This document shows, piece by piece, positions 1 to 12,900 of a DNA stretch of 53,150 bases. This DNA is from Echinococcus granulosus (taxonomy: Eukaryota > Platyhelminthes > Cestoda > Cyclophyllidea > Taeniidae): assembly GCF_000524195.1 (NCBI RefSeq), contig NW_020170428.1:314226-367375 (forward strand). The letters are read 5' to 3'. Each line of letters begins with the position of its first letter. Within the stretch, counting starts at the first letter, position 1. Under the pieces are notes generated by a model that was given only the letters and a program-made list of their open reading frames with translations, did not search any database and had not been told where the DNA came from. Made by a program: the position numbers and the translations under genes.

Positions 1-84
1 ATAAATGGACGGCCGAATGGATATGGGATGGTTATTGGATGCACACGGGATGGATGAATGGGTACCGGATTGCCAGATGGAAGG
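1..84 (+). repeat. Degenerate ATGG array, truncated by the window edge
   Basis: Repeated GAATGGATATGGGATGG-like units. The start is outside the window. Same family as the arrays at 12470, 36417 and 41101. Confidence 0.6.
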
Positions 85-3000
85 GTATTTCTTTAGCCTC
101 ATTTTAGTCTCTTTTGTTTATAGCTCAGGTCCGTCATGTGTCTTGTGACTCATTTTTCAAGTGCTTTTAAGTAATCTTTCGGATTAAGTAGGGTTTCCCC
201 ATGTCAATTACTTTGTGGACTTGACAAACCACTGGGCTGGACGTCGCATGTGTTGGTCGTTTCACGCTCCTGATAACTGATTCCTGGTGACACCTTTTTT
301 TTTTTAATTTTCACAGATTGAACGCGTTATATTCTGCTGCTTCTTAGATGAGGACTACAGTATTTACGAGAATTTGCTTCGTGCCAAGTTCCAGGAATTT
401 ACCTCCTAAGCATAACCAACTCGTCCTCGTGGTGATCGCCGCTGAATTGCCTTTTGACAGCTTTTCATTACAAAACGCCTACTCTCCTTTCTGTACCAAC
501 ATTTTGAAAGTTTTGTCTTTCTTGTTGGGGCTGTTTGGGAACTGGTGGTGTGCGTCGTGAGGTGACCACCCTATCCTTGGAACTGGAGTTGGCACCTCTC
601 CTTACTCATTTGATATTAGTAGTGCGAATTGAAGTCATGATTTTACGAAACAGTTTCTCGCTTTTCATTTACAAAGCAACTCTAGAGCGGCTTTTATTGT
701 CCGGACAGGTTTTGTGTTATCGGATTACTAGAATGCGCCTGGCTCCTGACTGTTTGGCTTTGTACTCTTCGACTGGCCGCTCGGGTACCCCATTGCATTT
801 AGCTTGGCTGTGAATCGGGTCGCGGGTGGATCCAGTTCTTCCACATTCGTCCTCCTTCAAGTGTGTGTCTCAAACCGCTTGAACTTGTGGACAGGTGTGC
901 ATCGGCAATCCCTGCAAGCCTCTCATTCCGCTCGTGGAAGTCTCCGATTTTTCTCTTACTCAGCTCATGTCTCGACGGAGGGGAATTTGTCCTCCAGGCG
1001 CATATAATTTCTTCTAGCGATACCCACGGAGTGTGGTACAAGGAGCTGAGCTTTTCACATCGTTGCAAATGGCGCACAAGATTTATAGCTACCTCAACTC
1101 CGAGGCGATAAATCTTTTACTCGGCTTGGCAGTCAGGCTCAGACGAAACTGATTTACTATCACCACATGAACTTGAATACCACGTACTTTGAGGAGAAGT
1201 TGAGAATAATTGTAAAAAAAATCGTGGAAGTGTGCACTATTTGCCGACTTCTCGGGTTGTTTTGTTCCGCCAACGGAGTGCGTTTGCCCTCTCTCAAGTA
1301 GTGAAGTAAATTACACTGACGTCGAAAAGCGGTCATGATGACAGCATCAACAGAACTGCCTATTTGTGGATTTCAGGGGCCAAAAACAGCGGTTTCTTTT
1401 ATGAGGGATTGGCGTGAGCGAGATCATGATGGGGTGAGTTAAAGTGGTACACTCAAACGAAAGCCGTATGCCCTGAAATCATGCAAAATAAATTGCTAGC
1501 TTATGCAACAGTCGGTAAAGCTTAGTTGGTTTGAACAATTGCTTCAGCACTTTTGCTTAATTGAAACAAGGACTGGGTAGCTGTAGATGAATGACACTTC
1601 CAGAGGTCAGTAAGTTGTTGATTCAAGCGGTGAAAAGATGCATTGGGTCGTGCCGTAACAACTTTTGAAGGCATTGAGAGTTCCCTCGAATTGCAGTCAA
1701 CATCCTTGGTAGGGCAGTTGTATGCTTTCAGGGTAAGGGACTGGTAGGAATAGTTGTTCAGGATGGAAGGTGGAAGAATGCGAGGCATTCTAGACAGAGC
1801 GTCGGGGCACCTAAAGAACTTCTCCTTCAAAAAAATGCAACGCGATAAGCCATTTTGCAGCCGATTGAGGAGAACACCTTCAGGAAGTGGTGCATAAAAC
1901 CACCGAACACAATTCACAGCAAAAGTTGGTAAGTGATGAGGCAGAAGAAAGTAGCAGGGGAAGTTTTGGTAGTTCTTCATACTGCAAACCAAACACTCGC
2001 AAAATTCTTCAAGCAACGGCTGTTACTGCAAAAGCAAAGTGTGGAGAGAGCCAACCAAACCAAACCCCAGGCAACTCCCACGTACTTCTGAACTCTTGGT
2101 AGAGACATCATCGAGGGAAAATGGAGGATGAGAAGGAAGTGGAACAGTGCCCCCTAACCTGTAGTGGAAGATCTTCCCAAGGATGAGTTTTCGCTATATA
2201 CGATGGTAGGAGTAAGGTCTTACGGTGTCGAGTACGACTTCCCTTCAGCCGATTCTCAGAGAGTATCGGCTTGTACCTAGTAGGTGGATCCCAAGAGTCA
2301 TTGGTTGTCTTTCAATAATAAGACGACTCATAGCAAACAGTGGCGACTTACAAAAAAGGAAAGGACTGTGGGAATGAAGTGGGTGCGATCAGTGGCAGTA
2401 GGCTTCTCAGCTGCTTGCGAATGGTTCCAGCCTCGGCTACTTTCCTAATTGATACGCTTCACCTACTGAAGTCCAAGCAGCAATCATGATGGCCATAATC
2501 AACGAGGTAAGATAGTTATTTATTTCTCTTCTTATAAAACAGTTGGAAAAAGGATCTTACTCGAGCCATCGTAACCCCTTATTCGTCAAGTCGTTGAAGT
2601 GTCAGGTGGAGACGGACTGCCCCGCTTCGTTCCCATCCTCCTTATTCCAAGCTCCAAATGATGACCATCACATTCCCTGGACGTTGATGCGAGGTAGAAC
2701 ACAGAATTGCGACGACTGCGGCTATGGCAGGGTCTGGTTTAATTGTTCAATTTTTCCAGAAAAGAAAAAAGCACCTTTGTTATTAAGCAGGGTTTTGTTC
2801 CGCATTTGTTTAAGTTAATACTATTTTATGTAAAATTTTTCAATTAAATCCCAAAACTTGAGCCATTTGTAAGTAATGTAACGTAAAAGGACAGAGCATG
2901 GTAGTAAATTCCAGCATAGGAATGCTGAGATAAATCCAATTCTCGTCCCAGAAACCCCTCTCCTACTATCCCTCCAGTCCACCCTCCTTCCAAAACAGGA

Positions 3001-6000
3001 AGACAGTAGCCTGGTCAAGGAGGAGGAGGAGGAGGGGGAGGGGGAAACGGCCAAGAGGCGTCCAAAATTAACACCTACAAGCTAGCTCCACCACCTTCTC
3101 CCCTCCAGTCACACGAAACATTTCATACTCTGACGAGCGCCACTGTACCAGGTAGGCAAACACACACACACACACCGCACAGTTATGTATGTAAACGCAC
3201 AATTTTGACAGTTGGTGCTAAGTCTGGCCAGCGCTAATGAACGTGTGGTTATGCCAACCCGTTAGCCAGCTTACCCGACTGCATGCGTTCGTGCGTGCGT
3301 GCATGCATTTGTTTGTCTGCCCAGAGGCGTGGAGTTGAGGTGTGAGGTGGAGGAGGAGGGAGGGAGGGGCTGGGGGATGGTGGCTTGAATGTCAAAAATC
3401 TGTCCTCCGTGTCTGTCCAATTCTATTTGGTTATGTACAGTGGAAACTGGTAACAGCTGTGCATGGCGCCAACCCATCCAACCAACCGAATTGACGATGG
3501 ATCAACAACAACCTAACTGTGCAAGAAAACAAACCCAAGTCCAATCCGGTGCGCGTCTTTGCTTGTTTGCTTGCTTGCTTAGTTACTCGCATTACTGCCT
3601 CTGGGGTCTGCAAGGCAGCAGAACAACTCACCTCCCAGAACCGAATGGTTTAAACAACTTACTTTTTTTACTCCCGATTAATCACTCAAAGATCCACCCT
3701 TCTTGATTCAAAGAGGAGGTTACGCACCTCCAGAATAATTTATGATTAATGTACCAAGAAGTTGTAACCAAGTTTAACCTCGAAGGCAAGGAAAGAAAAA
3801 TCGTAGCAGTTAGGATTCCAAACCCAATTTTTAGCATTGCAAGGAGACTTTTACGGTTTTCTTTTTGGTCGGATTTACTTCTCACCACCTTTTTGTCAAA
3901 TTGGCCGAGGTCATGCATTTACCGAGTGGTGCTTAGAGCTAGACGATTAACTGCTACAGGTACCTTTTCAAAGGCACATCCATCTGGAGGCGGAACAGCA
4001 TTCACGCCTTCCGTCAACTGGATTTTCACCAACGGGTTCTCAGAAGTCACCTTTATTTCATGCAGCCCTAGTCTGGCTGCAGCGCAAATCTCGTGCCTGA
4101 GGCAGTTGTCAACCTCCTCTCTGATTTGATGCTATCAGCCATTCAAATTCACCTTTGTTTCTACCTCTTATGTATTTTCCGCCTCTGTGTTCCAAGAATG
4201 CAAAGAAAAGGTGGTCGTCAGGACTTGGTGCTTGCAGCAATATCATCGGAGGAAATGAGGCACTACCTTCCTCTTTCATAGCCCAAAGCGCAGTAAGGAG
4301 GTCTTCTCGTGGGCAAATCTGGCAACATGACCTCTTTTGATGTCATAAGGAAGAAGAAAAGGACTTCCTTCGAACCGGTTGACCAGTTCTAGCTATTTCT
4401 CAAGAAGAGGAGTTGCGTCAGGTTGTGTCGAGTAGTAATGAGCCTACAATGTGCCTCAGTCGCATTCATTGTTTGGCCATTACAAAGTGGTGCATTCTCC
4501 AGAGCTCTGGCATAGCTGATGAATGAATCTTCTGGTAATGACCATCAACAATGTAAAGAGGGTCAGAATGAAGCAGGTGGTTTTCGAGGCCCATTGCCTT
4601 TTTGTAAGAGGGACCCACTAACACCTTCGGTTCGGTGTAGGCATAATCCTCCCTTCCTCTCTCACTACGAGTGTCATCGTAGTCGCCACAAGTTATCACT
4701 CTTCAGCGTCAAGTGTATGAAAACAGTCAAGTGATATGAGTGACAACACTTGATTGTAATTACCATCAGATTCCACTGAAAATTGTCAATATTTTAACAA
4801 GGCTTGAGGATGTTCTATGATAAGGACATTTTATTTGTCATTTAATTGTCACAAAAACTTCTTTTTAGACTTACGTTTAAATCGCATCCCCTCCTTCAAC
4901 TTTTATTGCAATCCAGCCAGCAATCCGTCTCAATAATTTTAAGGTCCTTGCAATCGAAAGAGGTTCTCTAGGGATGAATTTGATCTATCCAACCCTGATG
5001 TTGATCATGGATCTCCTCCGTTGCATGATCGGAGCCTCTGGTAGAGTCAAAAAGTTGGCGTGGATTTCTAGCCCTTGTGTTATGAGCCAGCAAAATCTTA
5101 CCTACTCTTTGTAAGGAATCAAAGGTGATTAGGTATACATGAAGATGCTATCAGGCTCCGGTACAACCACATTCAAGGATTGAGTGATAAAATGACTCCA
5201 GGATAACCGATACGGGGACCCTCTAACCCCTCTACACGATGCTGCCTCAGTTTCTGGTTGCAACGACTTGCCAAGTGTACCTTGAGGCCTCCTCATTCAC
5301 AAGTTTTCATCCATGAGACTCACGTCTTCTTGTAATAAACGGAAAGAAACACCTTAATCACTGACTACTTTTTCGAGTTGATGTTGTTTGGCCCTTAGTA
5401 AGGGACAATTTCCCGTTGAAGGGTTGCGTCTTCTTTCCACTAAACACACAATACCTAGCCTTTGGAGAATGAGGTGGTGCATTCCCTAAATGAGTGGGGA
5501 TCGTACCCGTGCTGTGGATGGTTTGGGGACACACAATGACATGATCCTTTTCATCCCATTTCAGGTAAGTAGGAACCAGACTCAAAAGTGAGGAACAAGA
5601 AAGGGAAATCCAGTTGGTAATGCTTTCCAGCTTTCGCCACGCCTTTCCCTTCACTACTCAGTAGATGTGGGGAAAAATGCTCTCACTCATGCCACACACA
5701 AGCGCAAGCTGTTCCTGACACATTACCATGGCACTAGGATCACATAATTCCCTGCCCTTTTCAAGAATAGAGTATCTTCTCTACTCCAAGTTTGACGAAG
5801 AGCTTTTGCAGCTCCTTAAAAACTGGCTGGAATGGAGTCTTCCGTATTATAATACAAGGGTCCAAAATAACCGACAAATAGTGGAGTGCACAATGGAGGG
5901 AACCGCCTCTGTAAACACCTTTTGTTCCAGTTTTTTGTCAAATTACTACACTGTCACGTAAATACTATCAGAAGATTTTTCCTGCGATATAAACAGTAAA

Positions 6001-6673
6001 ACTCAACTATAGATGCAGACTTTCTCGTATTTCATTAATCTGTTTCCGGAACAACTAATTTATAATCTTCGATGGATTAGCCCACTTTGAAACAGAACTC
6101 CTATCGCCTTCCGCCGGCTCTTCTTCCTCCTTTTTCACAAGGACATTCCCCTCTCTCTCTCTCATTCGATTCACCTCATCTGTCCGGAGTCGGCTAATAA
6201 GGGGCGCCTCAGAAATCACTCCGTCATTTTCAATTAATCATGAGCCAACTGGTCGTTTTGAAAGTAGTAAAAAAAAGAATGAATAGGCTGAGTCTTTCTA
6301 CCACGGAAAGACAACTTAAATTTACATGTATGCACACACACACGCACACACAAATTACAGCTGATATTTAACTCCCAAAAAGAATAAAAATGCCACCTAC
6401 CTTGTGGGGCTTCAAATCTGCCCTTCCCTGATGAATCACGCAAAAAGGGGGGTTGAATGATTGACAAGGCAGTAAACGCTCGCATTTTGCTCGCTTCATT
6501 ACAAGACGCTGCTTTTTCCACTCGCCTTTTTCTCGCTTCGAGTAAATTAATGCTTTTTTTGGAAAAGAGGAATGAGAGGTCTAAGCATCTTTCTCCTCAA
6601 ACGTTCGCCGGACTAGCTTCCTCCACCTCATCTCATGGAAATGACGCATATATGGGACTAAGCCAATGGTGAC

Positions 6674-6706
6674 CGATACATGTATCGATCCATCGATCTA
6701 TCGACC
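6674..6706. repeat. 14-bp palindrome plus ATCGAT repeats
   Basis: CGATACATGTATCG (6674-6687) is perfectly self-complementary. It is followed by overlapping ATCGATC, CATCGATC and TATCGACC. ATCGAT resembles the core of DREF-type sites, but no gene start is nearby. Confidence 0.5.
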
Positions 6707-7790
6707 GACCGATATCTCCACACTACGCTGATTGGTGCCTTACTAAGCGGTTCCTTTAAAATCTGCCTGGGGTTTGGTACTCAAAGTGGCAAAAAATAAA
6801 TGTTTACGCAATCGCTTATTATTTTGTCAGTTCGAATTAATTTTTTTTGTTGTAGACAAAATATCCGGTCAAGAGGCTAAGTGCGACCTCTTTTAAACAA
6901 AAAATATTATAAGTTGGTTAATCTGGCTATTTTTTCTGTTCTGACGTAAAATCTTTCTTTTCCTGAAAGGTTCGTTGTCAAACTCTGGTAACCTTTTGTG
7001 GAGGGGGTGACAAAGAGGACAGTGCTTTTTTCATGCTCACTGCAAATCACATGATTTGGTTATTTAAATATTGTACTACTACTTCATGGCAGTTTCTTGC
7101 CATCTATTTAGAAGGAGTTTTTCGACAAATTTTCAGAATGATTTGCAAAAAAAGTTTTAAGAAGCGAGCATATATTATGAAGCCACCTACAAACGGCCAA
7201 TCCGCAGGTGATTTTGACATTAAATTCGCAAAGCTAGTGACCTTTTTCAAGATGCCACAGAGAACGATGCTTTGAATTCTTCCTCTTCAATGTGTGTACT
7301 GAAAATGACATCCGAATAGCGGAGATCTGTACTTTGCGCATTTTTTTCCCAAGGCGATGTGTCCATTTGCAACCGAAAAGGCAGTGCATTTGAGTGGATT
7401 TACCAACAATCTCATGGATACAATCAGGTCTGTGACCTGTTGAAGGCCATGATCGACTCTCTAAGTTGGATCCATTTCCAAAAAAATATTTGATGACAAA
7501 TCTACTGACAACCACAAAAGGCGCTCCTTGTGATGTGGAGGGTTTCCCACCCCCAATCATGAAGCCTCCAATTTTACAACGGCATTGTCAAATATTGGAG
7601 GTGACAGTTCCTAATTCGATGGATGATTGAGCTTGTTTAACTGTTCCTCCTCAAGAGCCTGAATCACTTTGCATAGCAAATTGCTGAATGCATCGAGGAG
7701 ACAAGATAGACAGGGGGAACCATCCAATTAAGATAATTAAAGCCCATGGAGATGGCTATCAGCCCAATATGAATATATAATGGGGAGATT

Positions 7791-7803
7791 GGGGGGGGGG
7801 GGG
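7791..7803. repeat. Poly-G run of 13
   Basis: Thirteen consecutive G on the plus strand, so poly-C in hth transcript orientation. Length is often unreliable in assemblies. Confidence 0.85.
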
Positions 7804-8052
7804 TGGAAAAAGTGTAGGGGTGGAAGGCAAGATAATGCCGGAAGATGGAATGACTATAGCCATGTGGACAAACACACAATCTGTCACAGTTGGACAGCCG
7901 GTTTGACGGATGAATGATATTTCCGTGCATATGCAAGCAAGCGACGTTCCACCTCCACTGATATGATATACCCAGTTCTCTCTCTCTCTCGCCCTTCCTC
8001 TTTGCTTTCCGTCCACTTTCAAACGCCCCTTTTGTCGACCTCTTTGCAGGGT

Positions 8053-8058
8053 TTTATT
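8053..8058 (-). terminator. Candidate poly(A) signal for hth
   Basis: AATAAA on the minus strand, about 435 nt past the stop codon. It is the first canonical hexamer I found downstream. It is a six-base match only. Confidence 0.35.
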
Positions 8059-8364
8059 GAAACAGTGGAATGAATCCTTCTGATTGATTACTTACCGAAG
8101 TAGTTAAAAAAACCATTTTTCAAGGTGCTGAAACCTGTCCTCGGGTAGAAACGAGTAAATTTTACATCCATTTGATATTGTTTTGCGTAAAAATATGTAA
8201 ATTGTTTAAAACGAGAGAAACGCTTTTGCAGACCTATAATATCTTTATCTCATTAACACATCTCAATAGTCATGATAAGAAGATTAAAATGCAGACCCAA
8301 GTACGGAGAATGAATGAATGGAAGAGGGTTGGTCGTAGTTGCAATGTCATGAGTTCTTTTGTTT

Positions 8365-8382
8365 TGTGTGTGTGTGTGTGTG
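8365..8382. repeat. (TG)n microsatellite
   Basis: Nine TG units about 110 bp beyond the hth stop codon, probably in the 3' UTR. Confidence 0.85.
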
Positions 8383-8493
8383 AAAGTGATTTGTAAGTCT
8401 GTTTGTTGCCGCTACGTATAATCAAGAATACCCTGTGTCCAAGAAAGGCGCATTGAACAAGCGCTCACAGATAACATTGACCCTGCAGTAGAC

Positions 8494-9948
8494 CTATTCA
8501 GTGGATGTGTTGGTAGATGTGTTGGCAGACGACCCGGTATTCGCCTTCTTTGCCTCGTCTGCTGGTAAAAAACCGATTGGAGGGGTGTATGGAAGGGCTT
8601 CTTCCAGGTGGTTGTACATTGCAGGATAGTAAGAGGCCGCTAGGTTACCTCCTAAGGTATGATATTGTGGACGATAGGTGCTGGAAGCGGTGGAAGAATA
8701 CGACGATGGACCGTAGGCAGCTGGCGTGGGATAGTAGCCCGGTGTGAAGAAGTCACCCGGGGTAATAGAGGATGAATCAATAAAACCGCCGCCTCCACCT
8801 CCGCTGCCGCCGCCACCTACGTCCGCACCCGTTCGACGATTGCGAGTGCTTACAGGAGCTATGGAATTCGCGGAGGCTCCACCTACAGCAGCTGCTGCGG
8901 CTGCCGCTGCTGCTATGTACATTTCACTGGGACTTGAATGCGAGGCCAGGCCTACAAGGTAGGCACAGCAAAATTAAAACGGCAATTATTTCTGAAATTA
9001 AATTGGGATAAAATCGACGAGATTGTGGATGCTTTGAGGGGACGAAGCAAAATCTCCAGAGGCAATAATTTCCACAAATCTCACCAATGTAGAGGAAGGT
9101 CCTAATTAAATGCACCTAATATTTTTTTGTTTAACATTCTAAGGAAGCCATTAAATTTTGATTAAGGTAATGTCTAAGGATTCCTTAGAATTCCCTTTTT
9201 ACGAAAGGTAACTATCTAATCAAAATTTAATTACGTCTAAGGTAAATTCCCATTGAAAAGCATCTGAATGGTTACTAAACTCTCTTTTAAAAAAGCGAAA
9301 ACATGCGGTAAAATAAAACCAATAAATCGTGTTTTATTTACAATAGAATATCTTAGTTGGAATCGATTATACATGGAGAGGAGCTTCCATCCCCCCACCA
9401 ATGCAAGATTGCCAATCTTTTCCACCAGTCATAAAAAGGATATCGCCAAGTATTACTCATTCAATAAATTCCACTTAAGAAATTAACATTTTTTAAGATA
9501 TCGGCAAAAAACACTAGAAAGGTGTTTCGCATAGAAATATTACCCTTTTAAAATTATTTTAGAACAAGTATAAAGTCGGTTGAGGTGTAAATTTTTAAAT
9601 TTTCGTCACTCATCAGTTAGGTTATGAAGGCGAAAAATCGATAAAGAAACGCTCACTGAGTGCAAAAAATCAATATTGAAACACTATTTAGGTAAAAATC
9701 AATAATGATAAGCTGAATGGGTAAATAAGGGTAGAAGGGCATTTTATGGACTGACTACTTTACTAATTAGTAATTTAACAGCCTGGATGCAACTGAAGAC
9801 GTACCAGCAGCAGCGGCTGCAGCAGCTCGACTGTAGGCTGCGTATTGGGACCCCTCCATGTAGCCCAAACAGGAGCTGGGTGAGTCAGTGGGATACATGT
9901 GTGGTGCTGCGAAGGATGAGCGAGGAGAGGAGGTGTCAAAATGCATCA
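8494..9948 (-). CDS. hth: hth coding exons 11-12, C-terminal tail
   Basis: Exon 11 (9805-9948) encodes [19 protein letters not shown] and ends in an Ala run. Exon 12 (8494-8951) encodes [12 protein letters not shown], a run of nine Ala, a Gly run, then a Tyr/Pro/Ser-rich region, and stops at TGA 8496-8494. The Ala and Gly runs use mixed codons, so they are not fresh trinucleotide expansions. In MEIS proteins the tail after the homeodomain carries transactivation activity and is alternatively spliced; whether that happens here is not visible from the sequence. Confidence 0.88.
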
Positions 9949-12900
9949 CTAATTTGATTATACTGGTGCATTAAATACTACTTAGTCTGTTTATTTATTT
10001 ATGCACCCATTTTCCCTGGAAAAGGGGATAATCCAAGTCTTATATGGCATAGCCTCTGGCAGCAATGTTACAGCCCTCCTGAGACCGCAAACGCGACTGA
10101 CTGGCTGACTCAATTGACGGGATACTTCACACAGTTGTCATAAAGGAGAGACGTCCACTGTGGATAGTACAATTGCTATACTCACAATCACCGGATTATG
10201 GCAAATGCATCTATTTTAAGGGTTATAAGGTGAGACTAGATTTTAATAAGTCGAACTGGTCAAAATCTCCTCAGAAAGGTGAGTCGACCCCTCCCTAGGT
10301 AAGTAGCTAGACGCAGCCTTTTCGGTTCTTGTGCAAACATTCCTTTAAAAAGAAGTGAAAATTCCGTGGAGAATTACCACTCTTACCTGCTCTGTTTGAC
10401 TGATCAATCATTGGTTGAACGATACGCCGTCGTGCATTAATGAACCTGAAGTGCCACAAAGAAGGGAGAGACTTACATCAGACATAAATAAAACTATTGC
10501 CGGATAAGGAAGAACGAGTAACTAACCAGTTATTAACCTGAAGAATCGTTAGTCCAGTGTCCTGAGCAAGTTGTTTCTTTTGTTCCTCGGATGGATAGGG
10601 ATGCTGGACATAACCAAAAAAGCAAAAAGATTCAAGCAACTCATCCCCTGTGTTCATTAATACGGAATGACCCAGTACCTCTACCCATCTACCAGATAAA
10701 CACAGCCGCCTTCACCAAACTTACGGAAAGATGTTGGAAAAGCCATGCACGCATAATGTTTGTGGCAACTTTGGGAAAGATCCCACGCTTCTTCTGTCTT
10801 TTCGTGGTCACTCGATTGTCGGCATCACAGTCGGCATCCTCATTGTTCTCCTCTTGTGAGCCAACGGAATTGGCAACTCCATCGTCTTTAATGGGAAACA
10901 AAAAAGATCAGTAAATGTGGAAATAAGTGCTCAAAGTGTTTCCCGTGATAAGTCGGTGCTTCAATTCAAAAGACAATCAGTTGGAACACCTATTAATAAT
11001 AACTCGTAGCCAGAAATCTTTCATTTTTTTCTGTTTCACATTCTTTCCAGGAATAGGTGTAATTAATTGGTTTTGTTTGTAAGTACTATGGGACAAGTAA
11101 GTATGGGCGATATTGCATTACGCTACAGGTCACTCAGTTAGCATATTCCGCGCACATGTTAAATTTGTTTTTTTTTTTTTAACCACCAGTGTGTTAGATG
11201 AATACGATGTATCATTTACCCGTAATGTGTTATTTAACGCTAGCAAAGAATACTCTTTAGCTAAGTGGGATTGTTAAGTACAGGCTTGATCTAACTGTAG
11301 ACAAATCTCCCCTTAGCAAAAAAGAAGTCCTAATAAATTGTAATATTCACAACAAGGAGTTGTCTTTTAAGTAAAAGTAAATGGGTCACTAAATCCTAAC
11401 CAACTTTAAGAATTTTAGCTCTCCTGCTTTCCCGTCTGATTAGATGGTGGGGTAATCAAATTAATAGGCAATTTCCTTAACCATCTGCCAGCCTGACCAC
11501 CTGTCATTCCACCGACATTGGAACTTGATATCACGCACGCCTCAGACAGCCTTATCTCACTTCCACCGGCCCTCAGACCGGCGCTTTTGCCATCTGCTTT
11601 TCGGCATTCGGTTCGCATGTCATCCAGTTTGTAAACTTCGCCTGACCAATTGCTGACATTATATCGTGGCCTACCTTTCTATTTGTTAAGGCAATCAACT
11701 CTTTTCGTCTTAGATCCCAGCAAACAAATTGACTTGCAGTGTAAGAGTCCAGTTTCATGGCTTTCCTTCTCAGTTTTCTTCTTAGTTTCGGCACAGGGAC
11801 CGACAGAACGTGTGTCTACACGGGCATGCATTGTAGGTACGAGGAGGGGAGGAGGAAGGAGGCAGGCGGACAGATATGATTGATGAATCAGTGCATATGC
11901 CAGAATGATTCGCATGGGACATATGCACACAAATGTCAGATTCGACAGGTAGAGTGGGGTGGGGCGGAGAGAAGTGGTGGTGGTGGTGGTGTTTGTCTGT
12001 CCCTCCTCCCCTTAACTAACCAATCCTGGTCGCCCGTACTAAACAACTCTCATAGACATGGAAGTCGACGTGATAATAACATCTGTGGGTCGGAGCGAGG
12101 AGGAGGAAAGAGTGGAGCAAAATATTCACTCCTCTTTTACCCCCATCCCGCCTTACTCCTCTCCTTGAACTAGCTTACAGACCTTCTGTTTGTGTCTCAC
12201 TGGTTGGATTGTTGAATATAAATTTCCCGATTTATGCAGTTGTGAAACAATGCCTTGTGATAAGGACTTTAAACTATAAACTTTAGCAAGTGCAAGAACT
12301 TCGAAACCATCAAACAGGGATTAGGAGTAACGATATTTTGAGAGCTCAGTACTGATGAGTCAGGAACAAGAGACTTTAAAAGTTCTGAACAGAAAGCATA
12401 GTGATGAATATTGGTGAGTTGAGAGGAGATGTAATGCCGATGACTAGATTTGATTTGTTGCCAAGGTAAATGGATGGATGGATGAATGTATGGATGGATG
12501 GATGGATGGATGGATGGATGGATGGATGGATGGATGGATGGATGGATGGATGGATGGATGGATGGATGGATGGATGGATGGATNNNNNNNNNNNNNNNNN
12601 NNNNNNNNNNNNNNNNNNNNNNNNNNNNNNNNNNNNNNNNNNNNNNNNNNNNNNNNNNNNNNNNNNNNNNNNNNNNNNNNNNNATGGATCCAGGGTAGAT
12701 GGGTGGATGGATGGATGGATGAATGGATCCAGGGTGGATGGATGAATGGATACAGGATGGATGAATCCAGGGTGGATGGATAGAGGATGGATGAATGGCT
12801 ATGGGGTGGATGGATTGATGGATACAAGATGGGTTCGAGATGGATGGATCCCTATGTGTCCTTAACAGATTGGATTTGATATTGCCAGCTTTTCTAACCA

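Larger units (their letters stand above)
1..8493. other. Non-coding flank downstream of hth
   Basis: No open frame here carries a recognisable domain. It opens with a short degenerate ATGG array (1-84). Other contents: a (CA)n tract near 3164-3176, an imperfect (CA)n tract near 6332-6351, a palindrome with ATCGAT repeats (6674-6706), a run of 13 G (7791-7803), a (CT)n tract (about 7977-7990) and a (TG)n tract (8365-8382). The last few hundred bases are probably the hth 3' UTR. Confidence 0.6.

Noticed and set aside
1522..2016. 164-aa open frame on minus, the longest in the left 8 kb
   Set aside because: No recognisable domain, no supporting splice structure and mixed composition. Length alone is not enough in AT-rich eukaryotic DNA.
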